Shown: piece by piece, positions 43,670-52,462 of the stretch | How the letters are laid out: each line of letters opens with the position of its first letter | Position numbering within the stretch: position 1 is the first letter of the stretch | Assembly: GCA_029777335.1 (NCBI GenBank) | Contig: JAKOSN010000007.1 | Coordinates: 1-64,000 of the forward strand | DNA length: 64,000 nucleotides | Direction of reading: 5' to 3' | From: Planctomycetota bacterium | GTDB taxonomy: Bacteria > Planctomycetota > Planctomycetia > Gemmatales > Gemmataceae | Program-made: the position numbers and the translations under genes | Notes under the pieces: generated by a model | Told to the model about the DNA's origin: nothing | The model's database searches: none | The model's input: the letters and a program-made list of their open reading frames with translations, nothing else

Positions 43670-46600
43670 TCAGGGGACGAACATGAATTCGTTGGTGTTG
43701 ATCAGCAGGCGACAGACACTGGCCAGGCCGTGGCGCGCAGCGTGGGCTGTAAGCACCTCAATCTCCTGGGGCCGGGGCGGGCGTCCCAGCGCCAGCAGAT
43801 AGGCAACCCGAATCTGTTCGCGCGGATCCTTGCTCAGCCGGGTCAACCGCGTGGCAAAATGCTCGCTTTGCCGCACCAGGAAGCGATCGTTCAACATGGC
43901 CAGGGCGTGCAGAGCCGTGACCGAGGAATGACGCACTGGTGTCAGCTGAGACGCATCGGCACAGTCGAGCGTTTCCATCAAGGGGTCGGGAAGGGTGCGA
44001 AAAATAAAGCGATAGACGCTCCGCCGGTACATCGACGGATGATCGACATCGATCTTGTTGTACTCGACCTTGGGGGTGACATGGATTCCCGGCGACTGAA
44101 GAAACTGCTTCACCGAGGGCCCCCCCATCGTCAGGTCGAGTTTGCCGGAGATCTGCAAGACGGCATCGCGTATCGATTCCGCATCCAGCCGACTGCGATT
44201 CATTCGCCACAGCAAGCGATTGTCCGCATCGACTCTGGCATACTCGGGGTTGTGCAGGGAAGCTTGCCGGTAAACATTGCTGGTGACGATCAGACGATGC
44301 AGTTTTTTCAACGACCCGCCGTTTGCAAGGAACCAGTTGGCGAGCCAGTCGAGCAACTCGGGGTGGGTGGGAGCGCCCCCCATCTTGCCAAAATCACTCG
44401 GAGTAGCAACGATCCCCTTGCCAAAGTGATAATGCCAGACACGATTGACAATCGACCGCCAGGTGAGAACATTCCTCGGATCAGTGAGCCACCTGGCCAG
44501 GGCCGCGCGGCGCGCCCCTTCCTGGTTGGGCGCACTCAACTTGAAGGAACCATCCAGGCCGACGACACAGGACAGCGCTCCAGGACTCGCCAGCTCCCCC
44601 GGCTTGTTGATATCGCCACGCTTCAGGACGTGCACAGGCCGGCAACCGCGTGCCGGAGTGAAGTTGTTGAGGGGGGTAAAATCGCTGGCAGCCGCATAGA
44701 CCATTTGCTGGGGTGGCAATTGCGCCAGTTCGCTCTCGATCTTCTTTTTCAGGACATGCAGCGCCAACTCCGCCCTCTGGGCTCCGCTCCGCTGTTCGGC
44801 CGGAAGGCTCAGAATCGCAGCGACAGCGTCCGGGATCGGATCCTGGCGCAACGGCGGAGGGGCTGTCGTGACCGCAATTCGCAACCGACCAATCAGATGT
44901 CCTCCGCCATGCAATTGATCCAGGTGAAGGGTCAAGGTGGTGCCGCCGGCAAAGGAGATCGGCTCCTTGAATTCGAGCACGGCGGTGTGCGTTTTCCCCA
45001 CCTGTGGATAGATCCCCCAGGCGGTCTGCGGATTGCCGTCGAGCGCCATGCGGATGGTCCACCCGGGCTGATCGTAGTCCGCGACGGCGCGCTGGATGAC
45101 GACTGGCCGCGCCGTACCCCCCTGTAACGGCGCCGCCAGAAGGCGCACCTCGGACAGATGCAGATTGCCGTTATCCTGGCGTCCCGGACCCTGATGAGGG
45201 AGGTGCGCATCCGCCATCACTTCCAGGCGCAGGCCCGTGATGCCGCGATGATCCGTGCGCGCTACCAGGGTGTATGTATCCTTTTCCGGTCGCTTTCCTC
45301 CGAAGAGAATCGAGCCATCGGGGAGCCGCGTGGTGGTGGTCCCCGCGCTAACGTGGACACTGCCGGGTTCGAGCACGGTCCACGGCTTGACGCGCGGGAG
45401 CGCCTTCTCCCACGCCGCCACCGCGGCCTGACTCTCCCGCGACAGGAGAGAGGTGGTTCGCGCCGGGCCTGGTTTTTCCAGTTCCGCCTTACGGGCCAGG
45501 AGCGCATGGCGCGCTCGTGCAATCTTTGGATCGGGATCAAAAGGACGATTGGCGCGGTCGATGCCGGCAAAGACCGCCTGCAGACCGTAGTACTCCGCCA
45601 TCGAGATGGGATCGAACTTGTGGTCGTGGCAACGGGCACAATGGATGGTGGTGCTGACGAAGGTGGCCATGGTGGTGGTCACCATGTCGTCGCGGTCAAG
45701 ATACTGGGCAATCTTCTTGTCGATGGTGTCGCCGTTGATGTCCTTTTGCGAACTCTCATCCCAGGGCCCGGCCGCCAGGAATCCGGTGGCGATCAGCGCT
45801 TGCGGATCCTCGGGCCAGAGAATATCGCCGGCCACCTGTTCCTCGACAAAGCGCGCATAGGGTTTGTCGTCGTTGAAGGAGCGAATCAGATAATCGCGAT
45901 AATGCCAGGCATTGTCGCGCGGCGCATCCTGATCGTTGCCATGTGTCTCGGCATAGTGAACCAGATCCATCCAGTGGCGCGCCCAGCGTTCTCCGTAACG
46001 CGGGGAGGCAAGCAAACGATCGACCACCTTCTCGTAGGCATCCGGCGAGGAATCCTTGAGGAAGGCTTCGAGATCTTCAGGAGTGGGCGGTAGACCAAGG
46101 AGATCGAAGTAGAGGCGTCGCAGGAGCACGCGTTTCTCCGCGGGAGCGGAGGGATGCATCTGCTGGGCTTCGAGTCTGGCCAGGATAAAAGCATCGATCG
46201 GAGTGCGCACCCAGTCGGTCTGTTTCACCTTCGGGAGCGCGGACTTGACCAGCGGCTGATAGGACCAGTGTTTGGTGACCGTCCTGACCTCGTCGGGCCA
46301 GGGGGCGCCCTGATCGATCCAGGCGCGGAGAATGCCGATCTGCTTTGGGGTTAATACAGATCCTTTGGGCGGCATACGTCGCTCGGAATCCAGACCCGCA
46401 ACCAGGTGGATCAGCGTGCTTTGCGCGCTCTTGCCAGGTACCAACGATCCGCTCTCCAGGGCGCTCTTCTTGCTGTCGAGGCGCAGCCCGCCTTTCTGTT
46501 TGGCTGGCCCATGACAGGAGAGGCAAGCAGTTTTGAAGAGTGGCGCGATGTCCCGGGCGTAGTCGACCCGTTCCGCGACTGCAGGAGGAAGTTTGGCCGA

Positions 46601-46702
46601 TGGATCAACCGCGCGTGGCGGGGCTGCCAGAGCAAGCACGCCGAGCGTAAGGCAAAGTGCTCCCGGAGCAACGAGCCGAAACGAAGCAAGTCGACGGAGC
46701 AT
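43670..46702 (-). CDS. Planctomycete cytochrome PSCyt1-DUF1549-DUF1553 protein
   Basis: 1,010 residues from the ATG at 46702 (GAGG upstream). A signal peptide (~1-28) is followed by the PSCyt1 domain with one haem-c motif CLSCHGPAKQKGGLRLD and the ending RRMPPKGSVLTPKQIGILRAW. DUF1549 (PSCyt2; IDAFILARLEAQQMHPSAPA, RYGERWARHWMDLVHYAE) follows, then a carbohydrate-binding-like beta insert (~400-620), and DUF1553 (PSD1; LARWLTDPRNVLTWRSIVNR, FGKMGGAPTHPELLDWLANW). The protein is periplasmic. It is the partner of the DUF1501 gene downstream; the pair is a planctomycete hallmark. The substrate is unknown. Confidence 0.92.
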   Translation of the reverse strand: MLRRLASFRLVAPGALCLTLGVLALAAPPRAVDPSAKLPPAVAERVDYARDIAPLFKTACLSCHGPAKQKGGLRLDSKKSALESGSLVPGKSAQSTLIHLVAGLDSERRMPPKGSVLTPKQIGILRAWIDQGAPWPDEVRTVTKHWSYQPLVKSALPKVKQTDWVRTPIDAFILARLEAQQMHPSAPAEKRVLLRRLYFDLLGLPPTPEDLEAFLKDSSPDAYEKVVDRLLASPRYGERWARHWMDLVHYAETHGNDQDAPRDNAWHYRDYLIRSFNDDKPYARFVEEQVAGDILWPEDPQALIATGFLAAGPWDESSQKDINGDTIDKKIAQYLDRDDMVTTTMATFVSTTIHCARCHDHKFDPISMAEYYGLQAVFAGIDRANRPFDPDPKIARARHALLARKAELEKPGPARTTSLLSRESQAAVAAWEKALPRVKPWTVLEPGSVHVSAGTTTTRLPDGSILFGGKRPEKDTYTLVARTDHRGITGLRLEVMADAHLPHQGPGRQDNGNLHLSEVRLLAAPLQGGTARPVVIQRAVADYDQPGWTIRMALDGNPQTAWGIYPQVGKTHTAVLEFKEPISFAGGTTLTLHLDQLHGGGHLIGRLRIAVTTAPPPLRQDPIPDAVAAILSLPAEQRSGAQRAELALHVLKKKIESELAQLPPQQMVYAAASDFTPLNNFTPARGCRPVHVLKRGDINKPGELASPGALSCVVGLDGSFKLSAPNQEGARRAALARWLTDPRNVLTWRSIVNRVWHYHFGKGIVATPSDFGKMGGAPTHPELLDWLANWFLANGGSLKKLHRLIVTSNVYRQASLHNPEYARVDADNRLLWRMNRSRLDAESIRDAVLQISGKLDLTMGGPSVKQFLQSPGIHVTPKVEYNKIDVDHPSMYRRSVYRFIFRTLPDPLMETLDCADASQLTPVRHSSVTALHALAMLNDRFLVRQSEHFATRLTRLSKDPREQIRVAYLLALGRPPRPQEIEVLTAHAARHGLASVCRLLINTNEFMFVP

Positions 46703-46842
46703 GATGACAACCTCGGTGCGTGCAAATCGGGCAGGCAGACGGCACGGCGGGGAGCGACTCGCTCGATTATCCCACACGGCGAGGAGGTGTCAACCATCGA
46801 ACTGGCTCGGGACGGAGAGAGGGCAGCACATCAAACCCCTGT

Positions 46843-49800
46843 TCAGGATCGTTTGCGCAGTCGCGCCAGGGTTCGCTGGGCCTGCCGGGTGAGATGGCTG
46901 CCAGAGACGCCACCGGCGAGGGTTGAGAGCAAACGCTGCGCCTCGGGACTGCCAATCATCTCCAGCACCGCAAGAGCATGATCCCAGCGGCGGTGAGATC
47001 CCTCCCACTCGCGCAGGATGCCTTCCAGCCGCTTCTTGACCTCCGCCGACCTGGTCTGGTTCAGGGCGTCCTGCACGATCCCTTCGGCTCCTGGCCCGAG
47101 CGCGGTCAGCGCTTCACTCGCACTCCTGCGCTCAGCAAATTTCGGCGAATCGAGTTGGCGAATCCAGGCGGCTGCCTTCTCCTGATCGACCGGCGCCAGT
47201 GGTTGCAGTTTCCGCTGCAGGATCGCCACGGCGGACTCTCGGGCGGCTGCTCCCCGACAGACGGCGCTGTAGGCAATCCCGGGGTCCGCGGCACCCAGAT
47301 CGTCCCAGAAGCGGGCGAGTGTCTTCTCCTCGGGCGCTGCAGAACCTGTTCGCAGTTTCGCGACCTCCCACAGCAGCACGGTGGTGTCGACACTTCCCGA
47401 CGCCAGCGAACGCCCCTCGGGAGAGAACGCCAGCTGCGTCACCCTGGCACGATGACCGTTCAGCACGGGAAGTTTCTGCCCCGTGGTAAGATCCCACAGG
47501 TGAACGAGTGAGTCCTTCCCCGGCTCCTCGAGCGCGGCGGCCAGCAGCGTCCCCTCGGGGGAGAGCGCCATCGCCCGGACCCCGCTGTTCACCTGCGCAC
47601 TCGCTTCCTTGAGGAGTTTCGCCAGCCGTCCGCTCGCAATCTCCCAGACACAAAGGGTGTGATCCAGGCTCGCTGAATAGAGCCACAGTCCGTCGGGGGA
47701 GACGGCCAGGGCACTGACCACGTTGGTGTGCCCCTCCGCCCGTTTCTGTCCGCTGGGCGTCGGCCTCCCCCAGAGGCGTCGAACTTCCTTGCCACCGGGA
47801 AGTTCCCAGAAGCAGATGGCATGGTCATACGATCCGCTAAAAAGCCATTTGCCATCGGGGGCGAAGACGAGAGCCGAGATCTGAGCCGTGTGCCCCGCCA
47901 GGCTATGGAGAAGTTTCCCCGTGGAGAGGCTCCAGAGGCGCACAACGCCGGCCTCGTCGCCAGTGGCCAGGGTTTTGCCGTCTGGGCTGAAGGCCACCAC
48001 GTGCAACCACGCCTTGTGTTTGGGGAAGGTCTGCATGGGCGGCCCGCCTTTGGCCCAGTCCCACACCCGAGCCACCCCGCCAGAATCTCCCGAGACAATC
48101 CGGGTGCCCTCAGGGCTGAAGTGCAGGGAGGTGATGTCAAGCATTGCGCCGGCCAGATGCCCCACAAGCTTTCCGCTGGCGGTCTCCCAGACGCGGATGG
48201 TGGCATCACCTCCGCCTCCGCCAACCGCCACATGCTTGCCATCCGGAGAATAGGCCAGGGCGGTCACATGGCTCTCAGCACCCGCAAAGGCACGCCTGGG
48301 CTTGCCGGTGTGTGCATCCCATAATTTGAGAGTTTGTTGACAGCCAAAGGTAAAAAGCGTGTCCTTGTCGAGATAGCCGACCTTCTGCGCATGGGGATAG
48401 ACCTCGAGCGCGGAGCCGATCTCCTTCCCCGTGGTCACCTCCCAGCGACGAACCTTCCCGTCGGCTCCCCCTGTGGCCAGCGTCTTGCCGTCCGGGGAAA
48501 ACTCCACCGCGGAGCGCCACAGATCCTCCCCCTGGTGCGCCTGCCAGCACTTGCGTTCCTTCCAGAGCGGACCGGAATAGAGGTGGAGTTCCGTTTGACC
48601 CGGTTCGAGCGGCGGCCTCCCCCGTCCCAGGGAGAGAGCAAGCGTGGAGCCATCGGGGGAGAGCGCAAGTTTTGGATTGACCCCCGGAAGATTGTCCTGC
48701 CGATGGATCCGCTTGCCAGTAGCCACTTCCCACGCCAGCCAGGAACTCGCCTTCTCCGCCCAGCTCGCGGCGAAGAGGTGCTTCCCATCGGGAGAAGGGA
48801 GCAGCGCGGAGACGTGCGCTTTCTCGGTCCCCTCCAGTCGACGAATCTCACGTTGCGTGGCCACCTCCCAGAGACGGATCGTTCCGTCGGAACCAGCCGA
48901 AACCAGCTGGGTCGGGGTGACAAAAGCAAGGATGGCATTCGCACTACTCCCCTCGCTTTTGTGACCTGTCCACACGGCGAGTTTGCGCCCCGTGTGCAGA
49001 TCGAAGAGCAACAGGGGACATTCTCGATCTGAACCATCGGCTGTTCCCACCGCCAGGAGCTTGCCGTCGGGAGAGACAGCAAACGATTCGATGTACCTGC
49101 GCTCGATCCTGCCATGATCCAACGGTCGAGGAGAGGGCGCCTCAAACCGACGCATCTCTTTCCCGGTGGTGGAGTCCCACAGAATCACCGTGGGAGTTTG
49201 CAACCCGAGGCCGAGAAGATACCGTCCGCCAGGGACCACGGTAGCCTGATCGATCCAGTGATTGGCACGAAAACGCCAGGTCCCCAGTCGCGCCAGAGCA
49301 CCAGGAGGAAGCGGATCCCCCGGACGATCGAGCGCAGGCTTCTCCAGGAGGGGTTGCGTGCGTGGTGCACCGCTGGTCGGGGGTGGTGTCTCCCCAGGGG
49401 GGGCATGGACGGCGAGCAAAACTGCCCCGCACACCAGTATCAGGGAAGCAACTTTCGCCACCGGGACCAGCAGTGAGCGACTTCCGCCCTGCACAAGGGC
49501 CCAGACAGTTGCGGAAACCTGGCTCGGGTTGAGAGCCTGCCCCGAGATGATCGGCGCTGCCACCTTCATCAGAGAGTGCTCGAGCGCGGCGGGGAGGATG
49601 CCCAGATCGTTCTCGGGCATCATCGCGAGGGCGAGCAGAGAGCCCTGGAGAGAAACCCCGCGGCGCGTCAGCCGGTCACGCAGCAGTTTCCGCGCCCGGG
49701 ATAGACGAGTGCGTACTGCTGGCTCCTGCAGATTCAAGCGCGCCGCGACCTCGGCACAGGTCAGGTGTTCAAGACAGACAAGAACAAACGGTTCGCGATA

Positions 49801-50256
49801 ACTTGCCGGAAGGCGGACGATTTCCTCTTCCAGGAGAAGGCACACTTCCTGCACGGTCGCAGGGTTGACAGATTCGGCGGAGCGCGGAGAGGAGAAGTGC
49901 AGTTCGCACTGCCGGCGCCGCGCCACGGCGCGTCGAATATCGCTGGTGACCCGTAGCGCCACGCCGTGTAGCCAGCTGGCGAGGGAGTCCCTGTTGCGAA
50001 TGGAGCAGGCACGGCGCAGCAGGATCAGAAAGGTCGCCTGGAAGGCATCCTCGGCATCGGCGAGGTTGTCCACGCCACGGCGACAGAGGCTGAGCACCAT
50101 CGGGCCGTGACGCCGCAAGATCTCCTCGAAGGCGCGTTGGTCGCCGTGATCGAGGAGGGCTCGCAGCAGCTGGGAATCGGTCTGTTTCACGCGCTCCTGG
50201 TCCAGCCCAAGGGAACGGAGGTGCCGGAGAATCGTGCCCAGAGGTGCGGGGTGCAT
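46843..50256 (-). CDS. ECF sigma factor fused through a membrane helix to WD40 propellers
   Basis: 1,137 residues from the ATG at 50256 (GGAAGGG 7 nt upstream; a longer open frame is unlikely). Residues ~25-200 are a complete ECF sigma factor: region 2 (RAFEEILRRHGPMVLSLC, DAEDAFQATFLILLRR) and region 4 (LPASYREPFVLVCLEHLTCA, AVRTRLSRARKLLRDRL). A single membrane helix spans ~263-284. It is followed by WD40 blades (IRLWEVATQREIRRLEG, VRRWEVTTGKEIGSAL, VCVWEIASGRLAKLL-like LCVWEIASGRLAK) and a C-terminal helical-repeat region (SPKFAERRSASEALTALG) ending LARLRKRS. The topology implies that the sigma domain is in the cytoplasm and the propeller outside. Such fusions are known in Gemmata-like planctomycetes. 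Release or activation of the sigma domain by an outside signal is inference. Confidence 0.9.
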   Translation of the reverse strand: MHPAPLGTILRHLRSLGLDQERVKQTDSQLLRALLDHGDQRAFEEILRRHGPMVLSLCRRGVDNLADAEDAFQATFLILLRRACSIRNRDSLASWLHGVALRVTSDIRRAVARRRQCELHFSSPRSAESVNPATVQEVCLLLEEEIVRLPASYREPFVLVCLEHLTCAEVAARLNLQEPAVRTRLSRARKLLRDRLTRRGVSLQGSLLALAMMPENDLGILPAALEHSLMKVAAPIISGQALNPSQVSATVWALVQGGSRSLLVPVAKVASLILVCGAVLLAVHAPPGETPPPTSGAPRTQPLLEKPALDRPGDPLPPGALARLGTWRFRANHWIDQATVVPGGRYLLGLGLQTPTVILWDSTTGKEMRRFEAPSPRPLDHGRIERRYIESFAVSPDGKLLAVGTADGSDRECPLLLFDLHTGRKLAVWTGHKSEGSSANAILAFVTPTQLVSAGSDGTIRLWEVATQREIRRLEGTEKAHVSALLPSPDGKHLFAASWAEKASSWLAWEVATGKRIHRQDNLPGVNPKLALSPDGSTLALSLGRGRPPLEPGQTELHLYSGPLWKERKCWQAHQGEDLWRSAVEFSPDGKTLATGGADGKVRRWEVTTGKEIGSALEVYPHAQKVGYLDKDTLFTFGCQQTLKLWDAHTGKPRRAFAGAESHVTALAYSPDGKHVAVGGGGGDATIRVWETASGKLVGHLAGAMLDITSLHFSPEGTRIVSGDSGGVARVWDWAKGGPPMQTFPKHKAWLHVVAFSPDGKTLATGDEAGVVRLWSLSTGKLLHSLAGHTAQISALVFAPDGKWLFSGSYDHAICFWELPGGKEVRRLWGRPTPSGQKRAEGHTNVVSALAVSPDGLWLYSASLDHTLCVWEIASGRLAKLLKEASAQVNSGVRAMALSPEGTLLAAALEEPGKDSLVHLWDLTTGQKLPVLNGHRARVTQLAFSPEGRSLASGSVDTTVLLWEVAKLRTGSAAPEEKTLARFWDDLGAADPGIAYSAVCRGAAARESAVAILQRKLQPLAPVDQEKAAAWIRQLDSPKFAERRSASEALTALGPGAEGIVQDALNQTRSAEVKKRLEGILREWEGSHRRWDHALAVLEMIGSPEAQRLLSTLAGGVSGSHLTRQAQRTLARLRKRS

Positions 50257-50310
50257 GGTCTGACCCTTCCACGCCGTGAATCGTTCCTTTATCTCTGTAG
50301 TGGCTGCTCG

Positions 50311-50333
50311 GCGAAAAACGTAACGAGAATTTT
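50311..50333 (-). promoter_or_regulatory. Motif AAAATyCT-n-TTTTCGC upstream of the sigma-WD40 gene
   Basis: On the minus strand a 23-nt element opens with AAAATTCT, has AC in the middle and closes with TTTTTCGC, 54 nt before the ATG. A second element with the same ends and length lies upstream of the gene at 61381 (16 of 23 positions identical). It may be an ECF-type promoter. Confidence 0.3.
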
Positions 50334-50463
50334 CCCCCGGCGCACGCAGACTCTCTCCCTGGGTAGCGTCCGCTGTCGGCGCAGGGGTCAAGTTGCTACG
50401 ATGAGCATCAACCCGGCCCGTGTGAGTGGGTTGTCCCGCGCCGTTCCTTGAGGCCCCGATGCC

Positions 50464-51429
50464 ATGCCGTTCCCTGCCTTTGATCGCCGTCGCCTGAAGA
50501 TCCAGCCGTTGGCTCAGCGGCAACACGATCTCAATCTGTCTCACCTGTTGCCGCTGGATGCGCCCTTGCCGCCCTTTGAGCATCCCGCCCTGGGAACGTT
50601 AGCGGACCGTTTGCTCCAGGCACGCAGCCGGGGCGCGGCACGCATCCTGGTCATGGGGGCCCATGTGCTTCGGGCGGGGGTGGCCCGCTATCTCATCGAT
50701 CTGATGGCGCGGGGCCTGATCACTCACATTGCCATGAATGGCGCGGGGCCGATTCATGACTGGGAGATGGCACTGATTGGGGCGACCACGGAGAGTGTCG
50801 CCCGGTACATTCAGACCGGCGAATTTGGCCTGTGGGAAGAAACGGGGATGATGAATGATGTCATCTTCGAGGGCTTTGCCGAGGGACTGGGGCTGGGAGA
50901 GACGCTGGGGCGAGCCATTCTGGAAGGCCCCTTTCCCCACAAGGAGACAAGTGTGCTGGCAGCGGCCGTGCGCCTCAACGTGCCCCTCACGGTTCATGTT
51001 GGCATCGGTTACGACATTATTCACGAGCATGAAAACTGTGACGGGGCGGCCCTGGGACAGACGAGTTATCAGGATTTTCTGGTGTTCGCCGAGTCGGTGA
51101 CGAAACTGGAAGGCGGTGTGCTGCTCAACTTCGGCTCGGCGGTGATGGGGCCGGAGGTGTATCTGAAAGCGCTCTCGATGGCGCGCAACGTGGCGCGCCA
51201 GGAAGGGAAGCAGATTCGCCAGTTCACCACGGGGGTTTTCGATCTCGTCCCGCTGGAAGGCGACACACGCCAGCAAGCACCGAAGAGCGACCCGCGCTAC
51301 TACTATCGGCCATGGAAGACGATCCTGGTGCGAACCGTCGCCGATGGCGGGGAGAGCTTTTACATCCAGGGCGATCATCGCCTGACCCTCCCGCACCTTT
51401 ATCGCGAGGCCCTCCAACGCGGGGGATAG
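50464..51429 (+). CDS. Deoxyhypusine-synthase-like family protein
   Basis: 321 residues. The sequence has a Rossmann-like pattern, with ARILVMGAHVLRAGVARYLI, DLMARGLITHIAMNGAGPIH, DWEMALIGATTESVARYI and LNFGSAVMGPEVYLKALSMA. I believe this belongs to the bacterial relatives of deoxyhypusine/homospermidine synthase that use NAD, but the canonical GSWGKI-type active-site lysine segment is not obvious; a Lys in VYLKALSMARN is the nearest candidate. Possible substrates are polyamines. There are no polyamine genes beside it. It is divergent from the sigma-WD40 gene and followed by a 50-residue membrane peptide. Confidence 0.5.
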   Translation: MPFPAFDRRRLKIQPLAQRQHDLNLSHLLPLDAPLPPFEHPALGTLADRLLQARSRGAARILVMGAHVLRAGVARYLIDLMARGLITHIAMNGAGPIHDWEMALIGATTESVARYIQTGEFGLWEETGMMNDVIFEGFAEGLGLGETLGRAILEGPFPHKETSVLAAAVRLNVPLTVHVGIGYDIIHEHENCDGAALGQTSYQDFLVFAESVTKLEGGVLLNFGSAVMGPEVYLKALSMARNVARQEGKQIRQFTTGVFDLVPLEGDTRQQAPKSDPRYYYRPWKTILVRTVADGGESFYIQGDHRLTLPHLYREALQRGG

Positions 51430-51495
51430 CTCCCCGGTTGCACTCTCTCCTGGCTGGAGCTACACTTTCGTCGTCGCCCCAGGGAGAGAGACCCC

Positions 51496-51648
51496 ATGGC
51501 CCTTGTTGTCGATGCGATTGTCGGGAGAATCACCACGCTGATCGAGGAGCACGGCCAGACGGTGCTCCTCGGAGTGCTCGCGTTCCTGGGAGTGGGTGTC
51601 GTTTTCAAAATTCTGCAACGCTTGCTGTCAGGAAGGGGATCGAATTAG
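51496..51648 (+). CDS. Small single-helix membrane protein (50 residues)
   Basis: The ATG at 51496 follows AGGGAGAG at a suitable distance. The sequence begins MALVVDAIVGRITTLIEEHG, then has a hydrophobic helix (VLLGVLAFLGVGVVFKIL) and a short basic end (QRLLSGRGSN). It lies 66 nt after the deoxyhypusine-synthase-like gene and may be co-transcribed. The good ribosome site, the TM-like composition and the clean stop support a real gene; the function is unknown. Confidence 0.55.
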   Translation: MALVVDAIVGRITTLIEEHGQTVLLGVLAFLGVGVVFKILQRLLSGRGSN

Positions 51649-51715
51649 AGATAAACGCTGCGCTCAGGCACACTCGGTTCGTTCTCTTGGAGTTGAGGGA
51701 CGTTCCACGATCCCA

Positions 51716-52462
51716 TCAATCCTGAGGAACGTGCCCCAATAAAATAGCAAGTCTCTGACGAACCTCGCCGAGGAAATCGGCCAGTCCGTTCTTGTCTCCT
51801 CTTTCCCGCAAGGTCTCAAGCGTGGTTTCACGCCAACAGCGATATTCTCGGTCGCGATCGTTCGCTGTCAATGCTTGCAACACACGCTTAGGGCTTCGTG
51901 GAGCGATGTCATTCTTGCACGCGGTCAGTTCGTGGCTGCGAATGCGCGGATCAAAGCCAAGTCGCGTTCTCTCTGCATCCAGAGAGTCCTTCTCGTTCTC
52001 ATCGAGGGGATCAAATCCACATATGACCCAGCACTCCCGCTCGACGATGGCAAGACCAACCACGATCGCGATTCCGCCGTTAGCCTGGTTACGCGCCTGT
52101 TCAAGGCCGCCCCGTCGTTCTGGCTGGTCGTCCGTATCACGAATCAGAACGATGGCGTCCAAGTCTGAAAAGGCGTGCTGGAGGAACAAGATGGCCCTCC
52201 GGGCTGCTACCGCGTCAGGGAGGGCAGGCTCATTGTTGAAATGACCGTGCACACGGATGTTTGCTGACTGTGCCAGGCTCTTGATCGCTTTCCAGGCCAA
52301 TCGATGACCGCCTGACGCTTCGTGGATCCATGTTCGGTGGTAGTCGAGCGCGTCCTCTTCCAACCAGTCACCGTGGGTTTCCACCAGCACTCGGTCAGCC
52401 AAATCCGTGGCGGTTTGAAAATCTGCAGCCGCTTCGTGGACGACAGCGAAACGTCTGGTCAT
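51716..52462 (-). CDS. TOPRIM/DUF4276-like protein partner of the ATPase
   Basis: 248 residues. Its ATG overlaps the stop of the upstream ATPase gene (ATGA), so the two are translationally coupled. It carries the order of acidic residues expected for a TOPRIM-type nuclease or primase fold: Glu10 in AVVHEAAADF, Asp109 and Asp111 in AIVLIRDTDDQPERRGG, then a following helix and Glu141 in LAIVERECWVICGF, as in DUF4276/OLD-type TOPRIM domains. The remaining C-terminal half is charged and helical. I infer a metal-dependent nuclease acting with the ATPase, like the split OLD-type and PARIS-like pairs; exact family membership is uncertain. Confidence 0.55.
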   Translation of the reverse strand: MTRRFAVVHEAAADFQTATDLADRVLVETHGDWLEEDALDYHRTWIHEASGGHRLAWKAIKSLAQSANIRVHGHFNNEPALPDAVAARRAILFLQHAFSDLDAIVLIRDTDDQPERRGGLEQARNQANGGIAIVVGLAIVERECWVICGFDPLDENEKDSLDAERTRLGFDPRIRSHELTACKNDIAPRSPKRVLQALTANDRDREYRCWRETTLETLRERGDKNGLADFLGEVRQRLAILLGHVPQD

